Origin: Trypanosoma brucei gambiense DAL972
Taxonomy: Eukaryota; Euglenozoa; Kinetoplastea; Trypanosomatida; Trypanosomatidae
DNA length: 64,000 bases
Assembly: GCF_000210295.1 (NCBI RefSeq)
Contig: NC_026735.1
Coordinates: 817,749 to 881,748 of the forward strand
Direction of reading: 5' to 3'
Below, one piece after another: positions 21,367 through 31,363 of the stretch. A program made the position numbers and the translations under genes. The notes beneath the pieces were generated by a model, which saw only the letters and a program-made list of their open reading frames with translations, was not told the origin of the DNA and searched no databases. Each line of letters starts with the position of its first letter. The first letter of the stretch is position 1.

Positions 21367-22224
21367 ATGTTCAGCGGGCTTCAGCGTGCACTAACGGTTG
21401 TAGGATCGCCGTTAAGGTACTGCAGACGCTTCCACCATGTAACGGCAGTGCGTTTCTTCGCACGCGTGTCAGGCGACTGGAGCTGCCCGTGTGGTTTCTC
21501 AAATTTTGCGTCACGTTCCGTCTGTTTTCAGTGCCACAGGCAGAAACCTGTTTTTCTCCGTGCTGCTGGTGAGACGTATGAGACAGACATTGGTGTTGCA
21601 CGTTTTGCCAACTACAAACGTGGTGATTGGGTGTGTACCTGCGGGTCCCACAACTTTGCTAGACGTGAGACTTGCATGTTGTGTTGCGCGCCGTGTCCCT
21701 CAGGTGGCGGAAAGGCTGAAGCGAAAAGGGCCCGACTGCTTCCAGGTGATTGGATTTGTCCCAAATGTACGACACACAACTTCAGAGGGCGCAAGGAATG
21801 CATGCTTTGTAGTGCAGGGGTTCCAGTAGGGGTGGAGAATGCTACAAATCTTAGCAACGAAACTACTAGTGATTTAAAGGGTAAAGAAAACAGTGAAGAA
21901 TCACAGCAACCCCCATGGACATGTGTCGCGTGCCACACAGTTAATGTGAAAGCGGATAAACTTTGTGAAGTGTGCGGCGCTTCCCGGACCGAGTCATCGC
22001 GGAGCACCCATTCGTCAGTAACGCGACCGGATGATTGGACATGCACGGAGTGTAGTTTCTTAAATTTCTCCTCTAGGGTTAAGTGTAAGAACTGCAAAGC
22101 ACTCCGGTCGTCTGGTGAGGTTGAAACGAGTGAGGCCATGTGGATTTGTAACTGTGGGTATAAAAACTTTAAGGACCGTTCCTCCTGCCGTGAGTGTGGA
22201 GCCTCTAAAGAATCAGATTCTTAG
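21367..22224 (+). CDS. MRB6070: Mitochondrial RanBP2-type zinc-finger protein (MRB6070-like)
   Basis: This encodes 285 residues from the ATG at 21367. The frame is open for 56 more codons upstream, but they cover the pyrimidine tract. The N-terminus (MFSGLQRALTVVGSPLRYCR, then RFHHVTAVRFF) is basic and acid-free, a good mitochondrial presequence. Six W-x-C-x(1-2)-C...C-x-x-C RanBP2-type fingers are visible at about 38-56, 88-106, 129-148, 184-203, 224-243 and 259-277. Most carry the NF pair between the cysteine pairs that is typical of RNA-binding fingers; finger 4 has NV. I recall Tb927.2.6070 (MRB6070), an accessory of the mitochondrial RNA-editing MRB1 complex, at this position. I remember five fingers for it, but I count six here. 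Function is therefore by family and position. Confidence 0.85.
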   Translation: MFSGLQRALTVVGSPLRYCRRFHHVTAVRFFARVSGDWSCPCGFSNFASRSVCFQCHRQKPVFLRAAGETYETDIGVARFANYKRGDWVCTCGSHNFARRETCMLCCAPCPSGGGKAEAKRARLLPGDWICPKCTTHNFRGRKECMLCSAGVPVGVENATNLSNETTSDLKGKENSEESQQPPWTCVACHTVNVKADKLCEVCGASRTESSRSTHSSVTRPDDWTCTECSFLNFSSRVKCKNCKALRSSGEVETSEAMWICNCGYKNFKDRSSCRECGASKESDS

Positions 22225-22582
22225 CATGCCGCGCGTCGAATACCGTGCACATCCCTCGAGGCGTCTATTTTTCTTTCTCTTTTTCTTCTTTACTTTACTT
22301 CTTTAATTTTTGTCGTTTTGTTATTGTATGGGACTGAATATTGTTTTCCTCCTCCTCCTACTCCACTTTCTTGAGGAATTAACGAACCTGTGTATGTTGC
22401 TCCTCAGAGCTTTAAAACCGCATTGTAGGGGTAAACTCTGTGTCTGTACCCGTCCATGCGCTTGTGCATTTGTTGGTTGGGTTAGAGGTATTCCTCTATT
22501 CCTTTCATGCATTTTCGTCCCTTTTCTCTTTTTTCTCTCTCTCTTTTTTTTTTCGTTGGTTCGCATTAGAAAGCACTTTGCC
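22225..22582 (+). promoter_or_regulatory. Spacer with pyrimidine tract and splice acceptor for the PP2A-subunit gene
   Basis: No gene. T/C-rich blocks at about 22267-22316 and 22517-22555 are followed by GCATTAG, with AG at 22568-22569. That would leave a 5' UTR of only about 13 nt before the ATG at 22583. Confidence 0.65.
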
Positions 22583-24169
22583 ATGCTAACGTTTCCCGGA
22601 TTTGTGCCGTTAGGTGAAAAACAGTCTGTTCAAGCGGCATGTGAGGCTCGGCGACGATATCTGGCTGCACATCTTGTGCCTCTGTACGCTAATACGAACC
22701 CAACCGAACTCTGGAATAACATCGTTAAGTATAGGGAACATAGTGGTACAGATTCAAATGACTGTGTAGAAACATACGAAGAACTGAGGATATCATACAA
22801 GGGGTATAAGAGTATGGTGTATAACCTTGTTTTCCACATGACCATTGAAGAAGATAAAGCGGCACCGGCATCCGAGCGCGAGTCCCGCAAGCGGCTGTAC
22901 TTTAGTCACCCGTTTCTTTCCCCTGCCACTTTTTTATCCTTCCCGCGCGCAGAGGATGGAACGATATCTGCCGTTCCCATGTATGCTTTCGCAGCTAAGC
23001 GGCTACTTCTCTATAGGTTGCGAATTAAACTTGAACTAACTGCGAGGGTTGTTCCTATGGTTCTGCAGGATCCCGTTTCTAAAGTAGCGGGGCAGCTGCG
23101 ATGCCCACCGAGTGCATCATCTCCCCTTTCCAATGGTTTAACGCAGGATGATATTGAAAACTTTCTAGTGGAGTTGGTGCCGAATTTGCGCCTCGTGCGG
23201 GATATACCGCCATGGATGCAACCGTATTATCTCTGTCATGCATCGAGAAAGTTTATGTTCATGTGTGATACGAGACGTACTGGGGCTATAGCCATCGACA
23301 CCATGATGAAGAGTGATGTCTTCTCAGAGCTGCTGCGCATGTATGAGAGTGACGCACAAGATGCCATCACGACTTTTCCAGAGGGTTGCACGGTGGATGT
23401 GGCTGCCTCACATTTAGTGGCAGATACTGGCGTTGATGACACGGTGGCAGCATTAGTTATTTCTTATGAGGGAGAAGGGAATCATCCAGACGACATGTAC
23501 ACTGTGAAGGCACTGGAGGAAGAAACTGTACTTCGCGTCCGCAGAAGTCAGTTATATTGGAACCCGGGCTCTACCGAGTTCCTCACACAAGATGTGTTGA
23601 GTATGGACAACTGGTTTTCTCTTCCCCTCATGGGTCGAATTTATGAGCACTACACGAGTTTGGACCTTGATGGTGATGGCGTTCTTTCTATAGATGAACT
23701 TGCCCGCTACTGTGACAGTAGTTTTACCAGTTTAGTGGTTGAGCGGGTATTTGAGTGCCACGTCCCGCACAGCGGCAAGCATCATGTAATGGATTATAAG
23801 ACATATTTGGATTTTGTCATTGCAACGGAACACGCGGCGACCCTTCCTGCTATGAAATACATTTGGAGCATTCTAGATTTAGAAGGAACAAAGTCGTATG
23901 TTACTGTAGATACCCTGCGGGGTTTCTGCAAAGAGGTTGCAAGTGAACTCATTGCTAATGGTCTCATGACTGATATTTCAGCGCAATCAATTCTATCAGA
24001 AGTGATTGATATGATCAATCCTAAGTGGCACGAATGGGTAGAATTTGATGACATTGTACGATCTGGTCACCAGGCAACTGTGTTGCCCATCTTGTTGAGT
24101 TACCGTAATTTCTACGCATATGATTGTCGCGAGCAAACGGCAGCTGAAGCCAATGATGAATATGCGTAG
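22583..24169 (+). CDS. PP2A regulatory subunit B''-type (PPP2R3C/TON2-like) with EF-hand
   Basis: This encodes 528 residues from the ATG at 22583; the upstream open frame is translated pyrimidine tract. The C-terminal third matches the PPP2R3C (G5PR)/plant TON2-FASS group. A canonical EF-hand loop starts at Asp361 (DLDGDGVLSIDE). It is followed by MDYKTYLDFVIATEH, then ALPAMKYIWSIL in the form LPAMKYIWSILDLEGTKSYV, and a late MINPKWHEWVEFDDI segment. Such subunits direct PP2A to centrosomal, basal-body or cortical microtubule sites in other eukaryotes. A cytoskeletal role here is an inference from the family. The N-terminal half is less conserved and largely helical. There is no membrane segment. 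It is intact and lies between MRB6070 and eL42. Confidence 0.88.
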   Translation: MLTFPGFVPLGEKQSVQAACEARRRYLAAHLVPLYANTNPTELWNNIVKYREHSGTDSNDCVETYEELRISYKGYKSMVYNLVFHMTIEEDKAAPASERESRKRLYFSHPFLSPATFLSFPRAEDGTISAVPMYAFAAKRLLLYRLRIKLELTARVVPMVLQDPVSKVAGQLRCPPSASSPLSNGLTQDDIENFLVELVPNLRLVRDIPPWMQPYYLCHASRKFMFMCDTRRTGAIAIDTMMKSDVFSELLRMYESDAQDAITTFPEGCTVDVAASHLVADTGVDDTVAALVISYEGEGNHPDDMYTVKALEEETVLRVRRSQLYWNPGSTEFLTQDVLSMDNWFSLPLMGRIYEHYTSLDLDGDGVLSIDELARYCDSSFTSLVVERVFECHVPHSGKHHVMDYKTYLDFVIATEHAATLPAMKYIWSILDLEGTKSYVTVDTLRGFCKEVASELIANGLMTDISAQSILSEVIDMINPKWHEWVEFDDIVRSGHQATVLPILLSYRNFYAYDCREQTAAEANDEYA

Positions 24170-24562
24170 AGCGAATGATGATGAGAAGTATCAGAGTGCC
24201 GGTTGCATTTGTAGTGCTGAGGCGGTAAAACCCTCATGCACATTTTTTTTTTTCCAAAACAAAAAAAAAATAATAATTTATTTTGGAACCCTTACGAGCA
24301 AATATTCAAGCACCCTATTTTTTTTTTCTGTTTCCGTTTCTTTTTTGTTTTGTTTTTTTTTCGTCCTCCTGTCTGCTCAAACGTAGGTGCATAATGTCTC
24401 CCTGAATTATGTAACTCAACCCTCTTTTTCATTTTCTTTCCTTTTACATTCACGTATAAAAAAAAAAAATGCGTATATATACACACACATATATATATAT
24501 ATATATTTATTTATTTATTTATTATTTCTTGTGTTATAGAGGGCAGAGGAGGAGGAAAGGAG
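24170..24562 (+). other. Intergenic spacer
   Basis: No gene. It contains A-runs and T-runs, including several T-runs at about 24316-24362, then an A-run, (TA)n at about 24488-24507, and TTTA repeats. The eL42 ATG follows a GAGGAGGAAAGGAG purine leader. Confidence 0.75.
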
Positions 24563-24883
24563 ATGGTTAACTACCCCAAAAAGAAGAAAATGCATTGCCC
24601 TGATGAAAGGTGCAATGCTCACAAGAGTTTTAAGGTAGTTCAGTATAAAGCTGGTAAGGCACGTTTGTATGCCAGAGGTAAGCGCCGTTACGACCGCAAA
24701 CAGTCCGGTTATGGTGGTCAGACGAAACCTATTTTCCACAAGAAGGCGAAAACGACAAAAAAAATTGTTTTGAAGCTTCAGTGCTCCAACTGCAAGTCGA
24801 TTATTCAAAATGTCTTGAAGCGCACGAAGCACTTTGAGCTGAATGACAAAAAGAAGACTGGCAACAAGGATCCTACATGGTAA
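24563..24883 (+). CDS. RPL44: 60S ribosomal protein L44/L36a (eL42)
   Basis: This encodes 106 residues, the normal eL42 length. It begins [20 protein letters not shown] and has the zinc-ribbon cysteines C12, C17, C74 and C77, plus the conserved [20 protein letters not shown] stretch. eL42 lies at the ribosomal E site. Residue 56 is Pro (in TKPIF), the residue usually associated with cycloheximide sensitivity in other eukaryotes. The gene is compact and intact, and is the second ribosomal-protein gene in the unit. Confidence 0.97.
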   Translation: MVNYPKKKKMHCPDERCNAHKSFKVVQYKAGKARLYARGKRRYDRKQSGYGGQTKPIFHKKAKTTKKIVLKLQCSNCKSIIQNVLKRTKHFELNDKKKTGNKDPTW

Positions 24884-25463
24884 ACGTAGGTTAAACCTTC
24901 GATTCGCGATATCGTTGTGGGGTCCGATTATTTTCTATCTTGACTTCAGTCCTTCTTTTACCTTTCGTCTTATCTTATTCTGACCCTCTTGTTCATTTCT
25001 TTCTTTCTTTTTTTTTTTAAAAAAAGAGACTGACTCTTTCCGTATTTACCTTTTACACCTGATGGTGTGGGAGTAATAATGCATGTGACAACATATGAGT
25101 AGGGCAGGCAGCGCTGTGCACTTTTTTTTTTTTTTTGGGGGGGGGGGACAAAACTATGGTTTCCCCATCCATTCCTTTACTTTTGTTAGGCAAGAGTGGA
25201 TGCGTTATGGTTAAAGGGGGATGCACGTGTGCGTTTCTTTTATCTGTAGTAATTAAGGAGGTTCACTTTAACTTCCTTTTATTTTCTCTTTTTTTTTTCT
25301 TTTTGACTGGAAATGAAGTCATATTGTAACATACAACAACAACAACAACAAAGGAAAAAAGAAATAGAGAGGAAATAGGAGGAGAGTATATATATATATA
25401 TATATATTGTGTGTGTGTATTTATTCACCTACTTCAGTCCTAAAGGGGAGTGAGTAGGCGAAG
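24884..25463 (+). other. Intergenic spacer with T15-G11 homopolymer junction
   Basis: No gene seen. A run of 15 T (25122-25136) abuts 11 G (25137-25147). A pyrimidine tract at 25274-25303, CAA repeats (25335-25351), (TA)n (25387-25407) and a GT run (25408-25417) precede the next ATG. Confidence 0.75.
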
Positions 25464-26927
25464 ATGCTGCGGTCCTTGTTGTTACGAGGAGCCGCGGTGC
25501 TTCGTGGTTTGCCATCCGTTAAAAAGAAGGAGTTGAAAGGGATGGGAAAAGCCAAAAAAGCAGCGAAGTTGAATGCAAAGGGATCATCAGAACCCGTAGT
25601 GAAAACAAAAGAGAAAACTAAACCAAAAGCGGAGCAGCGAGTAACAGCTGCGGATAAACAACGAAAGCAACGTGAAAGAGAAGCAGAGCGGTTGTTTCTG
25701 CAAATGGTGAGGGAAGAGCGGAAGCGGCGCCGGTTAGTCATTCGGGCTGCCATACGGAAAGCGGTATCGAAGGAGAAGGAGGAAGAATCCAAACTTGTTC
25801 GTCACTATGCCGCCAATAAACGAAGGGCCATTGCAGAGTTGCAGAGATTAAAGCAAGAAGATGTGGCAGCATCCGTTTCACCAGCTCCTCCACGGAAGAC
25901 TACTCGAGGGCGCCGCGCGGCGAAAGCAGCTGATGCCGAAGCGGAACGTGCATTCAAAAAGAAAATAGAATCTGAAGCAGAACAAAAGTTTTTACTTCTG
26001 ATTGAAGAATTGAGCAAGAAGAGACGCGAGGAACTACAGAATGCGGCTGCGCTTTTGAAGAAACAAAAGGAGGCCGAAAGCGCGCCACCGGTGATGGCTG
26101 TGGCAAATGAGGCTCCGTTAGCGGCACCTGAAGCAGCGGAAGCTGTTGAGGCTCTAGCAGCAGAGGAAATGGCGACAACAAAAACGAAACGTAGAAGACG
26201 AGTGAAGTCAGAGACACAACCTGAAGTAGTGGCGGCGGTTGTGGAAGAGGGGAATGAGGAAGAAATAATTCATGCTCCAGTTATCGAAGCGAAGGGAAGA
26301 AGAAACAGAAGTCCACGCAAGGAGGGACCAAAAACTGTTGTAGCACCCGCTGTAATAGCGCCTGTTGTTGAGGGGGAGGATCTGCTTCCAGTAGTTGTTG
26401 CAACTGCAGCCGAAGAGGAACCAGTCATAAAAGATGTGACTGTAGAAGCTGTGGATGATGTGCAGGAGGTGGCGCCAGTGGAGAAAAGTGAAGTGAAAAA
26501 AACACCACGGCAGCGTCGCTCGTCGCCGAAGGCGGTGAAACTTCCGTCCGTAGCAGCCCCAGTTACTCCTGTTGTGGATCATACACCTCCATTAGTTGCA
26601 TATGCCGAAGTTCCAGCAACCCAACAGCAACAACAGCAACAGCAACAACAGCAACTGAGTCATGCATTTTCTCTAGCAGGTTTTGCTGATGCACCGTTAG
26701 TTCCTCTCACGGGCCCCACTACTCCATTTGTGCAGCGGGGCCTTACCGGAGTTCCCTCCTTTGATATTCCCGTCGTTCCGTTACGTGCAAATCCCGTGGA
26801 AACTTTGGTTCACAACACGAGGGGTGTTGTGCCCGCCCCACCAGCGCAATTTACTCTTAACATTCCCGCCGCTCAACCAGCGACAACACCTCAAAGAATA
26901 ACAAATACCGGACTCCTTCGACTTTAA
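25464..26927 (+). CDS. Kinetoplast-DNA-associated mitochondrial protein (Tb927.2.6100-like)
   Basis: This encodes 487 residues. The N-terminus MLRSLLLRGAAVLRGLPSVK is Arg/Leu-rich with no acids, a strong mitochondrial presequence. It is followed by a Lys/Ala-rich basic region like the histone-like kinetoplast proteins. Two charged helical segments follow (about 65-130 and 150-205). The Val/Glu/Ala-rich middle has several basic patches (TKTKRRRRVKSE, RRNRSPRK, RQRRSSPKAV). An 11-Gln tract occupies residues 387-397, and the C-terminus is Pro/Thr-rich. I recall a report that Tb927.2.6100 is an essential kDNA-associated protein, and this gene has the right position and composition. The composition alone supports mitochondrial import and nucleic-acid binding; the identity is by memory of locus order. 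Confidence 0.8.
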   Translation: MLRSLLLRGAAVLRGLPSVKKKELKGMGKAKKAAKLNAKGSSEPVVKTKEKTKPKAEQRVTAADKQRKQREREAERLFLQMVREERKRRRLVIRAAIRKAVSKEKEEESKLVRHYAANKRRAIAELQRLKQEDVAASVSPAPPRKTTRGRRAAKAADAEAERAFKKKIESEAEQKFLLLIEELSKKRREELQNAAALLKKQKEAESAPPVMAVANEAPLAAPEAAEAVEALAAEEMATTKTKRRRRVKSETQPEVVAAVVEEGNEEEIIHAPVIEAKGRRNRSPRKEGPKTVVAPAVIAPVVEGEDLLPVVVATAAEEEPVIKDVTVEAVDDVQEVAPVEKSEVKKTPRQRRSSPKAVKLPSVAAPVTPVVDHTPPLVAYAEVPATQQQQQQQQQQQLSHAFSLAGFADAPLVPLTGPTTPFVQRGLTGVPSFDIPVVPLRANPVETLVHNTRGVVPAPPAQFTLNIPAAQPATTPQRITNTGLLRL

Positions 26928-27275
26928 CAATGTTGGAATTGCGAGTACGGAGACTTTCATGGTGAGAATGTTGAGTGGAGTGGCGTTGGTAAAAAGGCAT
27001 GGGGAGAGGAAAGGAAAAAAAAAACAAAACAAAAGCAAACAAAGAGAACCAGTAAAAAAACAACAACAACAAAAAAAAAAGGAAGAAACGAAAGCAGCAA
27101 GAAGAACCTTACAAGGGAGGGGGGGGGGTGGAAATATAGATAGAAAAGAGGCATATGATATTGAAAACGAAAAAAAAATAAATGAAAAGAAGTAAATAGG
27201 GGGGGAAATTTAGATAAGGGTGGGTCTCACACGCTGCTGTTGGTAGTTTCTGCGTGTTGCTTGTTCATAGATTTA

Positions 27276-27316
<41 letters not shown>

Positions 27317-27729
27317 GTGTGAACAAGGGGAAATGGAAGTGCTGTTAAACTTCTTTTTTTCCCCCTTTAACCGCTCCACACGTCATCGTGCACGCAAAAA
27401 ACTTTTTGGCACAGGAAAAAATGACATCAGTAAGAGTACGCTGTTCGTCATTTTTCAGTTTATGTCGATTTTACTATTTTAATCACTCAATTTTTTATCT
27501 TTTGTTTATTTGGTGTAATGTGGCTGTTGTTTTATTTTTTGTTTTGTTTACCGACTAAAGTTTATTTCAACTGTGCTGCTCTCGCTTCCACATTTTCACA
27601 TTGAAAAGAAAAAAAAGAAAAGAAACATCCCTCCCAAACTCGTTTCGTTCTTTTTTCCATTTCTGTTTTTTTTTTACTTGGCTATTGTTTACCATTCTTA
27701 TATTAGTAGCGTGCGTGCAGGTGTGTGTG
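26928..27729 (+). other. Intergenic spacer with (TA)n
   Basis: No gene seen. It contains purine-rich A/G sequence (27000-27200) with a 10-G run (27119-27128) and a long (TA)n run (about 27278-27312). A pyrimidine-rich region (27640-27700) is followed by AG at 27705-27706 and GCAG at 27717-27720, the likely splice acceptors for the ABC transporter gene. Confidence 0.75.
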
Positions 27730-30700
27730 ATGCACGCGAGAATAAATATACGTAACGCCGTGTTTGTACCACTTGGCATTTCCATATGCGCCGCTGCCGT
27801 TGTTATCGCAGCTCGAGCATTATTACGCGAAAGGGCGAGGCCTGCGGTTCTTTTGGATTGCGAGCGGAAGGCATATGAAATACTTGAGATGCTTACGAGG
27901 GCAACAATAAAAACAGATGGGCACGACAGTAAGCAGACGGAATGCAAAGATGACGCCTCCATCGCCATTTTTTTGAATTGCAACGGGGTGGAGTCCATAC
28001 ACGTGAGGACTTTAGTGTTTAACCACAATATCATGCAACTTCCGTCCGTGTTTGCAGTTCACTGCGGCTTGATGAAGAATTCGCACCCGGACCATCTTCT
28101 TGTTTGCGACATTTGGAACTGTCTCATGGCGTTGGTGAACTGCAGCATCCGTGACATTTTATTGGATGATGGCGTTGCATTGTGTATCCTCGACGATGTA
28201 AAAGCTGAGGAAGTCTTGGCACTGTGCATGCTGTTGCGAGGTAAATACTCAATCGCGCGGTATCCGCCTGCTGCTCAAGCCGATGTTGTGGTACAGGAGT
28301 TTCCTGAAGAGCTGTATTTGGGTTTAATTACTGCCTATAACAGAAAACGCTCGCTTCAATCCGGAATAACTTCTTTTTGGAAGCTAATGTGCTCCTCGTG
28401 CTCCATTCCGCAACTTGTCACCTTGGCGGCTACCGTATTGTTCTCACCAGAGGTTATTCTGAAATGCATTCTGGGGATGCATGCTTTCGTCCACTGGCGA
28501 CCTATCTACGCGGCGGAGATTGGAAAGAGTCTAAACGGCGATGTGTCACCCAAGCTGTCGCCATTCCGGTTTATCATAAAGCAACTTATGGGGCTTCCAG
28601 CGACTTTTGTGTCGATGGCGGTTGCGTCAACGTTTGCCTTTGAGTCGTTGTACTGCATCCGTGGATTTGTTATCCAATCCATCCTATCGGATATTATTAC
28701 TTCTATTCACATTGATGCCTATTTGGCGCTGGCTACGGCCGACTACGATCCTTCTGATGATTGGCTTCTCTCCCGTTGTGTATCGCAGGCTCTTTGGCAG
28801 GCCTCAGGTTCGGTGATGGATGAGCTGCAGAGTCGAGTGCCTGCACTACTTGAAGTGATGCACGGGTGTCGAGTCGTCTTCAGTTTTCCAGTGGTTTCTC
28901 TAGTCATGTGGTTAGGGACTCAATGGAGTAATTTCCTGTACTTTCTTAATGAAAGCCTTTACATGGAGTCGCAGTTTACAAAGAGCCAATTAGCTTCAGT
29001 CACTAATATCGCTACTTCCACTTATGCAGGAAATGGAGAGGAAAATCAGGTGTCTCCCACCTGCTCATTTCCCGTCAAAAATTCCTTGACCTCGTCGCCC
29101 CTAACCCTTCTACGGAAACAGAAGGATGACGGAATAAAGTGTATGTTATCATCTACGGACAACAAAATGTTGTTTCAACAGACTTTCTCCCACCCCTCCC
29201 GTCACGACAAGTCGTCAGTGCAGTACGGTTTGGTGCTCTTTTCAATGGTATTCGTGGAGTCCGGTAGACCACTTGGCTACATGTGGGACCTTCTCACACA
29301 ACACGTGATATGGCCTTTAGTACCTTCCGTGTTCAGCGGATGCGTTGTGGACGCATTGAAGCGGAAATTACAAGCAGGCGGCCACACATGCGCTGTAAGT
29401 GTGCGACGGCTTGGATGGATAAAAGACGTTATTCAAAGCTCACCGCGAGCAGCGACTGCGAGTCCGTCCACTTGTGTTTGGCAGTGCCGTCAGGATTATC
29501 TTCAGGGATTTGCAGCACTTCGTCTTTCCGGGTGGGAGTTGATGGCAGCCACGGCGGCTGCCGCCTTCGCAACAGCGTCGGAGCGGAATGATCGTTATGA
29601 GCAGTGCGGGCGTGATGTTTTGCACGGGTTGTTTCAGATGGCTGACACGTTGCCACTTTTGCTTGTTTCAGCAGTGGCTCTACGTTTATCACCTAACTTT
29701 TTTACGCAATCGGCGTTGGATCAAACCGAGATAGTGAATCAGTTGCGTTCAATTCAACACTGGTGTCCATTGTATCACGCATTCCTCGGCTCTTTTTACG
29801 ACGAGTGCGGTATGAGTGAAGCGCAAGTCGATGAGGCTCACCTCCGGCGGCACCTCGCTTTTAGCGGAAGTTCACTGGGGTGTTATCAAGTTTTGGAGGG
29901 TTTGCAATCAGTTCAGCGGAAAATTGATCGACCCGTACGAGGCGTTGCCCCTCCTTCACTGGATGGACCATGGAGTGTGGAGTTTCGTGAAGTTTCTTTT
30001 AGATACAGCGACAGACATCCTTATGTCCTCCGGCGAGTCTCATTTGTCGTAAACAAGGGAGAGTTCCTTGGCATTGCCGGCTACAGCGGGTCTGGGAAAA
30101 CAACACTTCTCCGTCTGCTCAATCGAACATATGCTCCAACGGAAGGAGACATTTTTGTGAATGGAGTACATATAAGCCAATACCCTGCTCGCATGTTGAG
30201 GCGCCGAATAGCCAACGTGTGGCAAGAAGAGAACAACTTGAGATTCATTGAGGATCTTTCCATCGGGGGAAATATTGCATTGGGTAATCTCTGGGATTGC
30301 AGTGATGAAAACATTTGCGCGGCACTTTCCGCTTCACGTGCGCTCAACTTCGTGCAGAAGCGTTCATCCGGAATTCATGCACCTTTAAATGTGCGTGAGT
30401 TTAGTGGCGGTGAAGTGGAACGTCTTTGCATCGCACGTGCTTTCGTAAAAGCCGGCTCAGCTGTTGGTCTCTGCATTTTCGATGAACCTACAAGTGCAAT
30501 TGATACCATAACTGAAGGAGAAATCTTCGATACGCTGCGGCTCCGTGAGGGAAACAATTTACTACGGGATTCTACCATTATTATTGTGGCGCACCGTCTT
30601 GCGACATTAAAGCATGCGGATAAAATTGTAGTTCTTAATGAAGGAATGGTTGCTGAGGTGGGAAGTTGGGAGACACTTTCCAGAACAGGGCCTCACTCAT

Positions 30701-30753
30701 GCTTTTCGAGGATGCGTCAGTCGCAGCAATTGCCCCATTTTGTGAAAAAATAA
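27730..30753 (+). CDS. ABC transporter, half-size with C-terminal nucleotide-binding domain
   Basis: This encodes 1007 residues from the ATG at 27730, the first ATG after the splice acceptor. The upstream open frame is pyrimidine tract. A signal-anchor-like helix occurs near residues 10-30, and a long (about 750 residue), poorly conserved region with scattered hydrophobic stretches follows. The single nucleotide-binding domain is intact: Walker A GYSGSGKTT (784-792), Q-loop VWQEEN, signature FSGGE (891-895), Walker B with FDEP (Asp918, Glu919), D-loop SAID and H-loop His955 (VAHRLAT). The NBD looks like the exporter type (ABCB/ABCC-like). A single NBD means it must dimerise to work. Substrate and membrane are unknown. 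It is the last single-copy gene before the nucleoside transporter array. Confidence 0.88.
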   Translation: MHARINIRNAVFVPLGISICAAAVVIAARALLRERARPAVLLDCERKAYEILEMLTRATIKTDGHDSKQTECKDDASIAIFLNCNGVESIHVRTLVFNHNIMQLPSVFAVHCGLMKNSHPDHLLVCDIWNCLMALVNCSIRDILLDDGVALCILDDVKAEEVLALCMLLRGKYSIARYPPAAQADVVVQEFPEELYLGLITAYNRKRSLQSGITSFWKLMCSSCSIPQLVTLAATVLFSPEVILKCILGMHAFVHWRPIYAAEIGKSLNGDVSPKLSPFRFIIKQLMGLPATFVSMAVASTFAFESLYCIRGFVIQSILSDIITSIHIDAYLALATADYDPSDDWLLSRCVSQALWQASGSVMDELQSRVPALLEVMHGCRVVFSFPVVSLVMWLGTQWSNFLYFLNESLYMESQFTKSQLASVTNIATSTYAGNGEENQVSPTCSFPVKNSLTSSPLTLLRKQKDDGIKCMLSSTDNKMLFQQTFSHPSRHDKSSVQYGLVLFSMVFVESGRPLGYMWDLLTQHVIWPLVPSVFSGCVVDALKRKLQAGGHTCAVSVRRLGWIKDVIQSSPRAATASPSTCVWQCRQDYLQGFAALRLSGWELMAATAAAAFATASERNDRYEQCGRDVLHGLFQMADTLPLLLVSAVALRLSPNFFTQSALDQTEIVNQLRSIQHWCPLYHAFLGSFYDECGMSEAQVDEAHLRRHLAFSGSSLGCYQVLEGLQSVQRKIDRPVRGVAPPSLDGPWSVEFREVSFRYSDRHPYVLRRVSFVVNKGEFLGIAGYSGSGKTTLLRLLNRTYAPTEGDIFVNGVHISQYPARMLRRRIANVWQEENNLRFIEDLSIGGNIALGNLWDCSDENICAALSASRALNFVQKRSSGIHAPLNVREFSGGEVERLCIARAFVKAGSAVGLCIFDEPTSAIDTITEGEIFDTLRLREGNNLLRDSTIIIVAHRLATLKHADKIVVLNEGMVAEVGSWETLSRTGPHSCFSRMRQSQQLPHFVKK

Positions 30754-31363
30754 AAATAAAAATAATGTCATAATGATACCTTCAGTGCATTTGCAGTACG
30801 CCGCGTCCATAAAGAAGAAATGGTGTTGATGAATTTATTATTTATTTTTTAAAAAGAGGGAAGGGTGGAAGAAAAGACAAGAAGAAGAACAAGAGCCGCT
30901 TTTGTTCTTTTTTTTGTTTCGTCTGTTTGTTTCTCCATGGTACATAAAAACTGTGCAGTATTGTTTTCCACCCATTAAAAAAAAATGAGTGTTAACGCAT
31001 GAAGTTCCATACAACTGTTTAATTTCATCCAGAAAGAATTCGCCCCAACGTGCCCTACTTCTCAAAATAAAACCCGTTAATTCTTTCGCTATCATCTGTT
31101 TTGTGTTTTTTTTCCTTTTCTCATTACTGAATCAGCACTCCTAAAAAAAAGTGCGCCATTCCCCAAAATAGCACGGTAAAGGGCGAATGTTTGTGTAATT
31201 TCGAAAAAAAAAATAAAGGAAGATGTTATAAATGCATGCAACTCAATACTTGAGAAAAGTGTATTTTCTACACCTTAACGTCAATTTTTTTTTTTGTAAA
31301 GGACAAACTCACCGAGTGTTTAGTGACCGCGCTTCTTCAAACTTTTCTCCCTCAAGGCGTATT
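30754..31363 (+). other. Spacer between ABC transporter and array unit 1
   Basis: No gene I can support. From about 31216 (ATGTTATAAATGCATGCAACT) the sequence is shared with the two later array units (about 40678 and 51049). The left part (30754-31215) seems unique in the window, so the array's left boundary lies near 31210. Confidence 0.65.
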
